Assembly: GCA_937892025.1 (NCBI GenBank)
Contig: CALAVA010000313.1
Location: forward strand, 1-8,284
Direction of reading: 5' to 3'
Source: an uncultured Bacteroidales bacterium
GTDB lineage: Bacteria > Bacteroidota > Bacteroidia > Bacteroidales > WCHB1-69
Length of the DNA: 8,284 nucleotides
The notes below the pieces were generated by a model. It was given only the letters and a program-made list of their open reading frames with translations. It ran no database searches and was not told the origin of the DNA. The translations under genes and the position numbers were made by a program. Shown piece by piece: positions 1 to 6,407 of this stretch. Each line of letters starts with the position of its first letter. Position 1 is the first letter of the stretch.

Positions 1-1
1 T

Positions 2-958
2 CCTGATGTTTTATCTATTCCAAACGAAATAAATGCCGACCTAACTGATTTTTTTATTTCACCATTCAAAAATGAGGCTTATTATCATTTTAAAAATGAT
101 ATAAATGGAGAACAAAACTCAACATATCAGTTGATAACCTCCATTATGGATAACGACAATTTACTTTATCCACAATCTGTATTGTTGGCAAAATCATTGT
201 ATGCGATGAGTTTAAGTGAAAACATCACCAAGGGAGAATTTTATGTCATCAAATTTAAAAATTGTTGCTACGATGGACAATTGGTAGATGCTGTAGGTTT
301 GTTTAAAATTGAAAAAAAAGAGATTTTTCTTCAAACCACAATAGAAAACAGCCAATTAAACATACAACTGCAAAGTGGCAATGGTTTTGAAAAAATAGAC
401 AAAGGTTGCCTTGCTTTTAATATAGAGAGGACAAATGGCTGTATTGTCGTTGCTTTTGATAAGGCTACACGTGGCGACAATGCGTTTTATTGGATAGATT
501 CTTTTTTGGGGCTCCAACAAAATGAAGATGAATTTTTCCAAACACAACAAGTGATGAACATGTGCCATGATTTTGTCAGAAACCAACTTCCCCAACAATA
601 TAACATCACCAAAGACCAACAAGCAGATTTACTAAATCGGTCTATGGAGTTTTTCAAAGAAAACGATGATTTCTCATTGGAAAAATTCTCAGAATGCGTT
701 ATTCAACAAGAAGATATTATTGATAATTTTAAATCATTCAAAAACAATTTTGAACGTTCAAAAGGCATTCATTTAGATGAAGAATTTGGCATTTCACCAA
801 ATGCCGTCAAAAAAACACAAAAAATTATGAAAAGTGTTATCAAATTGGATAAGAACTTTCATGTCTATGTACACGGCAAACGAGATTTTATCAAAAGAGG
901 CTTTGATGAAGAAATGGGAATGCAGTTCTATCAATTATATTTTGCAAATGAAGAATAA
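2..958 (+). CDS. Nucleoid-associated protein, YejK/NdpA (37-kDa) family, 5'-truncated by window edge
   Basis: Probably binds the nucleoid; the family is named after E. coli YejK/NdpA, whose biochemical role is poorly defined. The frame is open from base 2, and codons before the TTG at 131 already match the family (DFFISPFKNEAYYHF), so the gene starts outside the window and the TTG is not its start. 318 residues are visible; family members are about 335-350, so roughly 20-35 N-terminal residues are missing. Family-typical segments are KGEFYVIKFKN and DGQLVDAVGLFK in the first half, and near the C-terminus EFGISPNAVKKTQK, LDKNFHVYVHG and GFDEEMGMQFYQLYF. No signal peptide or membrane segment is visible, consistent with a cytoplasmic protein. 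The TAA is followed directly by an ATG of the next frame (TAAATG), so it may be co-transcribed with the MORN gene. Family assignment is from recalled conserved blocks; function is known only at family level. Confidence 0.85.
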   Translation, partial: PDVLSIPNEINADLTDFFISPFKNEAYYHFKNDINGEQNSTYQLITSIMDNDNLLYPQSVLLAKSLYAMSLSENITKGEFYVIKFKNCCYDGQLVDAVGLFKIEKKEIFLQTTIENSQLNIQLQSGNGFEKIDKGCLAFNIERTNGCIVVAFDKATRGDNAFYWIDSFLGLQQNEDEFFQTQQVMNMCHDFVRNQLPQQYNITKDQQADLLNRSMEFFKENDDFSLEKFSECVIQQEDIIDNFKSFKNNFERSKGIHLDEEFGISPNAVKKTQKIMKSVIKLDKNFHVYVHGKRDFIKRGFDEEMGMQFYQLYFANEE

Positions 959-970
959 ATGCTAATCATC

Positions 971-2269
971 ATGAAAAAAACATTCATTTTTATATTTCTC
1001 TACATTTTTGTGTTAGCAAACGCTCAAGACCGCACCATTTTTTATTGGGAAAACGGCAATAAAAAAAGTGAAGGTGTCTTTGTTGCTGAAAAAGAAAATG
1101 GTTTGTGGACATATTATCATACCAATGGACAAAAAGCCATGCAAGGAGAATTTATACATGGACAAAAAATAGGAAAATGGCAAGCATGGTACATTAGTGG
1201 AAAACTACAATCAGAATATTATCCTCAAACAGGAGTGTTCAAATCTTGGTATGAAAGCGGTGAAAAAGAATGTATTGGCTATTTTTCTGATTATAAAAAA
1301 GATAGTTCTTGGGTGTTTTTTCATATTAATGGTCAAGAAAGCAAAACGTGTACCTATAAAAACGATTTAATAGAAGGTATTTGCAAAGAATACCACCCTA
1401 ATGGACAACTTTCTTTTGTTGGCAATTATGTTCACGGTGAAATAGAAGGAGAAGCAACTTGGTATTATTCCAACGGACAAATTGAAATGAATGGTCAATT
1501 AACTGCAGGCCAACAGAATGGGAAATGGCTCTTTTATTACAACAATGGACAACTTGGAAGTAGTGGAAATTTTATCAATGGGCAACAAGATGGTACTTGG
1601 ATATATTATTACGAAACAGGAGAGAAATGGAAACAAGGCGATTTTAAAGATGGAAAACGTAACGGCATTTGGACGGCTTGGTATGAATCTGGCAAAAAAC
1701 AACGTGAAGGCAATTTTTCTGATGATAAAGAAGACGGATTATGGACGGCTTGGTATGAATCTGGCAAAAAAGAAACCGAAGGATATTTTTGTAATGGAAA
1801 AATGTGCAACCTCTGGCAAGGATGGTACACTTCTGGTACACTATCTTACAAAACTGAATATCTGAAAAACTTACGAAACGGACAACATATATCCTATTGG
1901 GCTACAGGAAAAATAAAAGAAAAAGGCACGTTTCAAAAAGATGAAAAACAAGGTGTATGGGAAACATTTAGCGAACTTGGCATACCTTTAAATAAAGGCA
2001 AATATACTATTAATAAAAGGGATGGAACTTGGCTTTTTTATGACAGAAATGGCAACATACAACGCAAACAATCTTTTGCCAATAATTTACCTAACGGAAA
2101 ATGGGTGGAATATTTCCCTAACGGCAACAAACAAAACGAAGGGCAATATAAAAATATGGAAAAAGTGGGAACATGGTCATCATATAAAGAAAACGGCGAG
2201 GTATATTATCGTGTAAAATACACACATGGACAAATATCCCAAACACTGATTGACAAAACAAAAAAATAG
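971..2269 (+). CDS. Secreted MORN-repeat (YwqK-like) protein
   Basis: Function unknown. An ATG at 959 abuts the preceding stop, but the ATG at 971 is preferred because it begins a clean signal peptide (MKKTFIFIFLYIFVLANA, then Gln19). The mature protein is almost wholly 17 imperfect repeats of about 24 residues, pattern xxWYxxGxxxxEGxFxxGxxxGxW, followed by a short Lys-rich tail (ISQTLIDKTKK). Such repeats are MORN-like and are often labelled 'toxin-antitoxin system YwqK family antitoxin'. That label is not supported here, since the protein is exported and no toxin-like gene adjoins it. The repeats are rich in Trp, Tyr and Gly and should form an elongated beta-hairpin stack. No C-terminal T9SS sorting domain, lipobox or transmembrane segment is seen, so it is probably periplasmic or released. 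rimO begins one base after the TAG. Reading frame and repeats are certain; role is not known. Confidence 0.88.
   Translation: MKKTFIFIFLYIFVLANAQDRTIFYWENGNKKSEGVFVAEKENGLWTYYHTNGQKAMQGEFIHGQKIGKWQAWYISGKLQSEYYPQTGVFKSWYESGEKECIGYFSDYKKDSSWVFFHINGQESKTCTYKNDLIEGICKEYHPNGQLSFVGNYVHGEIEGEATWYYSNGQIEMNGQLTAGQQNGKWLFYYNNGQLGSSGNFINGQQDGTWIYYYETGEKWKQGDFKDGKRNGIWTAWYESGKKQREGNFSDDKEDGLWTAWYESGKKETEGYFCNGKMCNLWQGWYTSGTLSYKTEYLKNLRNGQHISYWATGKIKEKGTFQKDEKQGVWETFSELGIPLNKGKYTINKRDGTWLFYDRNGNIQRKQSFANNLPNGKWVEYFPNGNKQNEGQYKNMEKVGTWSSYKENGEVYYRVKYTHGQISQTLIDKTKK
1040..2233 (+). repeat. Array of 17 MORN-like protein repeats (about 72 bp each)
   Basis: Seventeen units can be laid out end to end, from FYWENGNKKSEG at the start to SSYKENGEVYYRVKYTHGQ at the end. 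Most are exactly 24 residues (72 bases). The first is 23, the third is shortened to 20 (QAWYISGKLQSEYYPQTGVF), and the last is an incomplete 19. The aromatic pair, the [N/S/T]G turn and the closing G-x-W recur throughout. Units 4, 5, 12 and 14 are the most degenerate at these positions. Most copies have diverged in DNA sequence, except units 10 and 11. Confidence 0.85.
1670..1771 (+). repeat. 30-bp perfect direct repeat, period 72 bp, inside the MORN array
   Basis: Bases 1670-1699 and 1742-1771 are identical over 30 bases, beginning TGGACGGCTTGGTATG, and encode W-TAWYESGKK in MORN units 10 and 11. The offset is exactly one repeat unit (24 codons). Other units have diverged at synonymous sites, so this pair is either a recent unit duplication or a recent gene-conversion tract. 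Confidence 0.9.
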
Positions 2270-2270
2270 T

Positions 2271-3623
2271 ATGGCTACTATCAATTTCTTAATGGCCAAC
2301 AAAAAATCCATTCATAAAAATCCCCTCATTGAACGCAAGGTGAACATCATCACCATGGGTTGTTCTAAAAACTTGGTGGACTCCGAACAATTAGCCCATC
2401 AATTAGAAATAAATGATTTTAAAGTATATCATGAGAGCAAAGCCCCTCAACCGATTACCATTATCAACACTTGTGGTTTTATCCTCGATGCCAAAGAAGA
2501 ATCCATTGCCAAAATTTTAGAATGTGTGCAACTGAAAAACGACCATAAAATTCAAGTATTAATTGTATATGGTTGTTTGGCAGAAAGATACAAAAATGAT
2601 TTAATAAAAGAAATTCCAGAAGTGGATGCAGTTTTTGGTAGCAATGCTTTGGAAAGTATCTTGCACTTTATGGAAGCAACTTTTTTCCCTGAAAAACTCC
2701 TCAATCGAAAAACGGCGACTCCACAACATTATGCTTATTTAAAGATTTCAGAAGGTTGTTCTCATCAATGTGCATTTTGTGCAATTCCACAAATACGTGG
2801 CAAACAGATTTCAAAATCGATACCTACCCTTAAACAAGAAGCAGAAATTTTAGCAGACCAAGGGGTAAAGGAATTGATTTTGGTGGCACAAGATCTCTCG
2901 TTTTATGGGTTTGACCTTCAAAAAAATCTACAACTTCCTACTTTGGTGGATACTTTGGCAAAAATAGATGCTTTGAAATGGATTCGCCTACATTATCTTT
3001 ACCCCAATTCATTTCCACTACAATTATTAGACATTATAAAAGAACATCCCAATATTTGCCACTATTTGGATATTCCAATACAACATATTAGCGATTCTGT
3101 TTTGCAACAAATGAACAGAAAAATAACAGGCGATGAAATACGCAAACTATTGGATACTATCAAATCTAAAATTCCAGACATCGCCCTACGCACCTCTCTC
3201 ATTGTCGGTTTTCCCAATGAGACAAAAAAAGATTTTCAACAATTGGCTGATTTTGTGCAAGAAGGTTATTTTGACCGATTAGGTGTTTTCACTTATTCTC
3301 ATGAAGAAAACACCCCTGCTGCCAAACACCTTACTGACAAGATTTCCACCAAAGAAAAAATCAAAAGACAAGAACAAATTATGGACATTCAACATAATGT
3401 TTCTTGGCATAAAAATCAACAAAAAATTGGTCAAACCCAACAAATCATTATTGATGAAATCAATGACAAATATGCTGTCGGACGCACAGAATTTGACTCC
3501 CCAGAAGTAGACAATACCACTATAATTCAAACCTCTACGAACATCAATATACAAGTTGGTTCTTTTTATACGGCAAAAATAATTGGAGCAAATGCTTTTG
3601 ATTTAGAAGCAGAGATTATTTGA
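2271..3623 (+). CDS. rimO: Ribosomal protein S12 methylthiotransferase RimO
   Basis: Radical-SAM enzyme that adds a methylthio group to the beta-carbon of a conserved Asp in ribosomal protein S12, using two [4Fe-4S] clusters; cytoplasmic. From the ATG at 2271 it is 450 residues. The N-terminal methylthiotransferase domain carries the three auxiliary-cluster cysteines C31 (TMGCSKN), C68 (NTCGF) and C102 (YGCLAERY). The radical-SAM core has C163-x3-C167-x2-C170 (GCSHQCAFCAIP), followed by DIPIQHISDSVL near 267-278 and TYSHEENTPAA near 341. The C-terminal TRAM domain, about 384-450, includes GRTEFDSPEVDN. The GCSKN, SHEENT and SPEVDN forms fit RimO better than the tRNA-modifying relative MiaB. 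The frame is open to a TTG at 2250, but that would overlap the MORN gene; 2271 sits one base after its stop (TAGTATG). Another in-frame ATG at 2292 is possible, since residues before about 20 are not conserved. Confidence 0.95.
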   Translation: MATINFLMANKKSIHKNPLIERKVNIITMGCSKNLVDSEQLAHQLEINDFKVYHESKAPQPITIINTCGFILDAKEESIAKILECVQLKNDHKIQVLIVYGCLAERYKNDLIKEIPEVDAVFGSNALESILHFMEATFFPEKLLNRKTATPQHYAYLKISEGCSHQCAFCAIPQIRGKQISKSIPTLKQEAEILADQGVKELILVAQDLSFYGFDLQKNLQLPTLVDTLAKIDALKWIRLHYLYPNSFPLQLLDIIKEHPNICHYLDIPIQHISDSVLQQMNRKITGDEIRKLLDTIKSKIPDIALRTSLIVGFPNETKKDFQQLADFVQEGYFDRLGVFTYSHEENTPAAKHLTDKISTKEKIKRQEQIMDIQHNVSWHKNQQKIGQTQQIIIDEINDKYAVGRTEFDSPEVDNTTIIQTSTNINIQVGSFYTAKIIGANAFDLEAEII

Positions 3624-3663
3624 AAATTTGTTTTTTGTTTTCTATAAAAATATTACAAATATA

Positions 3664-3694
3664 TTTTTTTTTCAAAAAAAAAATTATACCTTTG
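3664..3694 (+). promoter_or_regulatory. Putative Bacteroidota-type promoter (TAnnTTTG) for the DUF6089-uppS-bamA cluster
   Basis: TACCTTTG at 3687-3694 matches the Bacteroidota -7 consensus TAnnTTTG exactly. The -33 region falls in a nine-T run (3664-3672), where a TTTG- or TTG-like element is expected but only T-rich sequence is present. A ten-A run (3674-3683) follows. Transcription would start near 3700, leaving an A/T-rich leader of about 45-50 bases before the ATG at 3748, without a Shine-Dalgarno sequence. It is the only gap over 30 bases in the window, so it is the natural promoter site for the four downstream genes. Confidence 0.65.
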
Positions 3695-3747
3695 CAAAAT
3701 TAAATAATTAATCTTAAAAAAAAATAAATTTTATTCTTTAAAATAAA

Positions 3748-4689
3748 ATGAAAAAGCATTTAACTTTTAGATTACTTGTGTTACTTTTGAGTATCACAAC
3801 ATGTGTATCTGCACAGAAATGGGTTGGTCCACAACACATGTTATCTTTTTCCGTAGGTTTTTCAAGTATATTGGGAGATTTGGGAGGTTCTGCCAAAACA
3901 GGTTCTCATGGTTTGAGAGATTTTGATTATCAAGCGATGGCTCCTGTTTATTCTTTAGGATATTCTTTTACCCAAAATAAAAACACCTATGTTGGACTTG
4001 CATTTAAAGCAGATTTGGCTTATACGAGATTAAATTCAGCAGATGCCTTTGCTAAAGCAGAAACAAGAAATGCAAGAAATATATCTCGCGTTTCTGATGT
4101 TGTTGAATTGACTGCAGGTGTTGAATTTTATTTTCTCAAGCAAACAATGTCAGCATTCAAAAACTCTTCTTTCCGTGGCGGAAGGAGAAACTACAAAACC
4201 ACTAGTGTAAAATCAGGCGTACCATTTTCTATGTATGTCTTTTTGCAAGGTGGAATGTTTTGGTGGGATTGCAAAGGAAAATACACAGATGGCAAATGGT
4301 ATTCTTTAAATAAATTATACACTGAAGGACAAGGGTTGTTGAATACAAGAAAAAAGCCTTCTGTAATTCAAGGCAGTGGAGTTTTAGGCTTGGGTATAAA
4401 ACGTCTTTTTACCCCTTCATTTGCCATGAAAATAGAAGCCTCAATGCATTTAACTACTACAGACTATTTGGACGATGTTAGTACAACATTCTTCTCCACT
4501 TCTGCCATAAAAGATCAAGTATTGGCCGAAACTAATGATGTAAAAAAAGCAGAAATGGCAGAATATTTTGCAACAGGCACAGGCAATTCATTTGCTCCTG
4601 GACAAATTAGAGGGAACGCTTTATATAAAGATGCTTTCTTTTTGGTAGAATTAGGATTTAGTTACGTTATAAACAGCCGTCGCAGATAG
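3748..4689 (+). CDS. Outer-membrane beta-barrel protein, DUF6089/PorG-like (paralogue 1)
   Basis: Exported protein of 313 residues, predicted to be an outer-membrane barrel. The signal peptide is about 1-22 (MKKHLTFRLLVLLLSITTCVSA, mature N-terminus Gln23). The rest alternates short amphipathic beta-strands and Gly/aromatic-rich turns, ending in a strand-like ELGFSYVI before three arginines. It shares motifs with the next gene: LGDL (42-45), GKWYSLNKLYTEGQG (182-196) and TDYLDDV (238-244), so the two are paralogues of the DUF6089 family that includes PorG of the type IX secretion system. A basic stretch (about 137-156, FKNSSFRGGRRNYKTTSVKS) joins two predicted strands where the neighbour has only a short turn. 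The ATG follows an A-rich leader; the next gene starts 26 bases after the stop. Barrel nature is inferred from sequence pattern; specific function is unknown, and a T9SS role is an inference. Confidence 0.82.
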   Translation: MKKHLTFRLLVLLLSITTCVSAQKWVGPQHMLSFSVGFSSILGDLGGSAKTGSHGLRDFDYQAMAPVYSLGYSFTQNKNTYVGLAFKADLAYTRLNSADAFAKAETRNARNISRVSDVVELTAGVEFYFLKQTMSAFKNSSFRGGRRNYKTTSVKSGVPFSMYVFLQGGMFWWDCKGKYTDGKWYSLNKLYTEGQGLLNTRKKPSVIQGSGVLGLGIKRLFTPSFAMKIEASMHLTTTDYLDDVSTTFFSTSAIKDQVLAETNDVKKAEMAEYFATGTGNSFAPGQIRGNALYKDAFFLVELGFSYVINSRRR

Positions 4690-4715
4690 GCAAAATACTT
4701 ATTCTAAAATATCCC

Positions 4716-5609
4716 ATGAAACGATATTTCATATTTATTCTTACATTTCTTACCATAGGGCTTGTCAAAAGTCAATCATCGGAAATTGGAATATGTGCGG
4801 GAACATCGTTTTATTTGGGTGATTTAAATCCTAAAGGTCTTTTTCAAGGTTCAAGATTTGCTGGAGGATTATTATTCCGTTACAACATAAATCCTCGTTT
4901 TGCTTTTAAAGCAACGGCACTCTTTGGTGGTTTATATGCTGATGATGCAAAAACAGGCACAACAGAACGTAATCTAAATTTTCGTTCCAATTTATCTGAA
5001 TTGTCTGCACAAATGGAAATTAATTTTTTGAAATTGTATAATGAACAAGGAAAAAATTGTATTAGTCCATACCTTTTTGCAGGCATTTCTGTTTTTGCCT
5101 TTAATCCTCAATCTGAATATAATGGGAAATGGTATGATCTTCAAGCACTCGGCACTGAAGGTCAAGGGCTAAATCAAACTGATAGTTATGGCAACACCTA
5201 TGACAAAAAAAGATATTCCCTAACAAATGTTGCCATTCCCTTTGGTATAGGCATACGCATCAATTTTCTTCAATATTATTGTATTGGTGTAGAATGGGGT
5301 TTTAGATATACCTTTACAGATTATCTTGATGATGTTGGCGGTTATTATGTTGACCGAGATTTATTGATAGAATATCGTTCTCAACTAATAGCAGATTTAT
5401 CAGATAGGACAACAGCCGTAACAACAGATAGTGAAGGCAACTCCATTCCAGATTATCATAAGGCTGGAACGGCAAGAAAAACTAATAATGCCAATGATTG
5501 GTATTCTTTTCTAACCCTTAATTTTTCATTTAAAATATCAGATGTTATTAAAAATTGTTCTTCGCCATTACGGTCTAAAAACACTAAACATCTGCCGAAA
5601 AGAAAATAA
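4716..5609 (+). CDS. porG: PorG-like outer-membrane beta-barrel protein (DUF6089, paralogue 2)
   Basis: Likely the positional and family equivalent of PorG, an outer-membrane component needed for type IX secretion in Porphyromonas, where porG also lies next to uppS and bamA. 297 residues. Signal peptide about 1-19 (MKRYFIFILTFLTIGLVKS, then Gln20). The body has typical DUF6089 blocks: FYLGDLNPKG (32-41), NLSELSAQMEINFLKLY (92-108), SPYLFAGISVFAFNP (117-131), GKWYDLQALGTEGQGL (137-152), IPFGIGIRINF (174-184), YTFTDYLDDVGGYYVD (198-213) and a closing strand DWYSFLTLNFSFKI (261-274). After that strand a 23-residue tail rich in Lys/Arg, with one Cys (C281), would project into the periplasm. It starts 26 bases after its paralogue and ends 16 bases before uppS, so it is almost certainly co-transcribed. 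DUF6089 membership is well supported; the porG symbol rests on synteny and recalled motifs. Confidence 0.85.
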   Translation: MKRYFIFILTFLTIGLVKSQSSEIGICAGTSFYLGDLNPKGLFQGSRFAGGLLFRYNINPRFAFKATALFGGLYADDAKTGTTERNLNFRSNLSELSAQMEINFLKLYNEQGKNCISPYLFAGISVFAFNPQSEYNGKWYDLQALGTEGQGLNQTDSYGNTYDKKRYSLTNVAIPFGIGIRINFLQYYCIGVEWGFRYTFTDYLDDVGGYYVDRDLLIEYRSQLIADLSDRTTAVTTDSEGNSIPDYHKAGTARKTNNANDWYSFLTLNFSFKISDVIKNCSSPLRSKNTKHLPKRK

Positions 5610-5625
5610 CTAAACACTTTTTTAG

Positions 5626-6378
5626 ATGTCATCGTTGCTTGATGAAATAAAAACAGGGGTTATTCCCAAGCATATCGCTCTCATTATGGACGGCAACGGA
5701 CGTTGGGCGAAACAAAAAAATCAACCTCGCTTATTCGGTCATCAACAAGGTGCCATTGCCGTAAGAGAAACATTAAAAGGTGCTATATTATGCGGAGTGA
5801 AATGTATAACCATATATGCTTTTTCTATTGAAAATTGGAACCGCCCCAAAGATGAAGTAGAAGGGCTGATGAATTTGTTTATCAAAGCTTGCGAAGAAGA
5901 ACTGCCTAACTTACAAGAAAATAAAATTGCATTCAAAGTCATTGGAAACCTTTCACTTTTAAATCAAGAATGTTTGACCTCTTTAAGGAAAGTGGAACAA
6001 GCAACCGCTAACAATACCAATCTCTTATTACAAGTTGCCATAAGTTATGGTTCTCGTTGGGAAATTACAAACGCTGCCAAAAATATGGTTACAGACATTT
6101 TAGCCAATAAAATTGACCTTGACAATATCAATGAAGAGTTATTTGGTCAATACCTACTTACTGACCCGAATAATGACCCAGACCTTTTAATTAGAACAAG
6201 CGGAGAATATAGAATCAGCAATTTTCTTTTATGGCAATTGGCATACGCAGAATTATACTTTACCAATTGTTATTGGCCTGATTTTACTAAAGAAGAATTA
6301 TGGAAAGCCATTGCCGATTACCAAAAAAGAGAACGAAGATTTGGAAAAACAAGTGAACAAATCACAAACAACAAATAA
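5626..6378 (+). CDS. uppS: Undecaprenyl diphosphate synthase (cis-prenyltransferase, isoprenyl transferase)
   Basis: Condenses isopentenyl diphosphate units onto farnesyl diphosphate in cis configuration to make undecaprenyl diphosphate, precursor of the lipid carrier for peptidoglycan and surface polysaccharides; cytoplasmic or membrane-associated. 250 residues, close to E. coli UppS (253). Key motifs are present at a constant offset of four from the E. coli enzyme: MDGNGRWA with catalytic D22 and substrate-binding N24, G25, R26; H39 in FGHQQGA; YAFSIENWNRP (64-74) with F66, S67, E69, N70, W71 and R73; and RTSGEYRISNF (190-200) with R190, R196 and S198. E209 lies in AELYF, near the diphosphate/Mg site. 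The enzyme therefore looks fully active. The ATG at 5626 lies 16 bases after the PorG-like gene and bamA follows by 29 bases, the usual Bacteroidota order. No internal promoter or terminator was seen. Confidence 0.97.
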   Translation: MSSLLDEIKTGVIPKHIALIMDGNGRWAKQKNQPRLFGHQQGAIAVRETLKGAILCGVKCITIYAFSIENWNRPKDEVEGLMNLFIKACEEELPNLQENKIAFKVIGNLSLLNQECLTSLRKVEQATANNTNLLLQVAISYGSRWEITNAAKNMVTDILANKIDLDNINEELFGQYLLTDPNNDPDLLIRTSGEYRISNFLLWQLAYAELYFTNCYWPDFTKEELWKAIADYQKRERRFGKTSEQITNNK

Positions 6379-6407
6379 TATTTACAAGTCATTCTCGTTA
6401 AATAGAT

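Noticed and set aside
131..133. TTG as start codon of the nucleoid-associated protein
   Set aside because: The frame is open to base 2 and the 43 upstream codons match the family, so this is an internal Leu codon.
1609..1841. Overlapping minus-strand open frames within the MORN array
   Set aside because: They are antisense shadows of a repetitive coding region with no family features of their own.
1518..1865. 115-codon + strand open frame inside the MORN gene
   Set aside because: It is an out-of-frame shadow of the repeat array; its apparent internal repeat (YGRLGMNLAKK) simply mirrors the duplicated DNA of units 10 and 11.
2250..2270. TTG start extending RimO by seven residues
   Set aside because: It would overlap the end of the MORN gene, and the added residues (TKQKNS) are not family-like; the ATG at 2271 is directly after the MORN stop.
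3650..3672. Possible rho-independent terminator after rimO (ATATT-ACA-AATAT then T run)
   Set aside because: The stem is only five A-T pairs with no G-C, too weak to support a terminator; the T run is better explained as the promoter's upstream part.
3790..3820. Lipoprotein signal (Cys19) in the first DUF6089 protein
   Set aside because: ITTC lacks the small residue before Cys required by a lipobox, and a good signal peptidase I site (CVSA|Q) follows.
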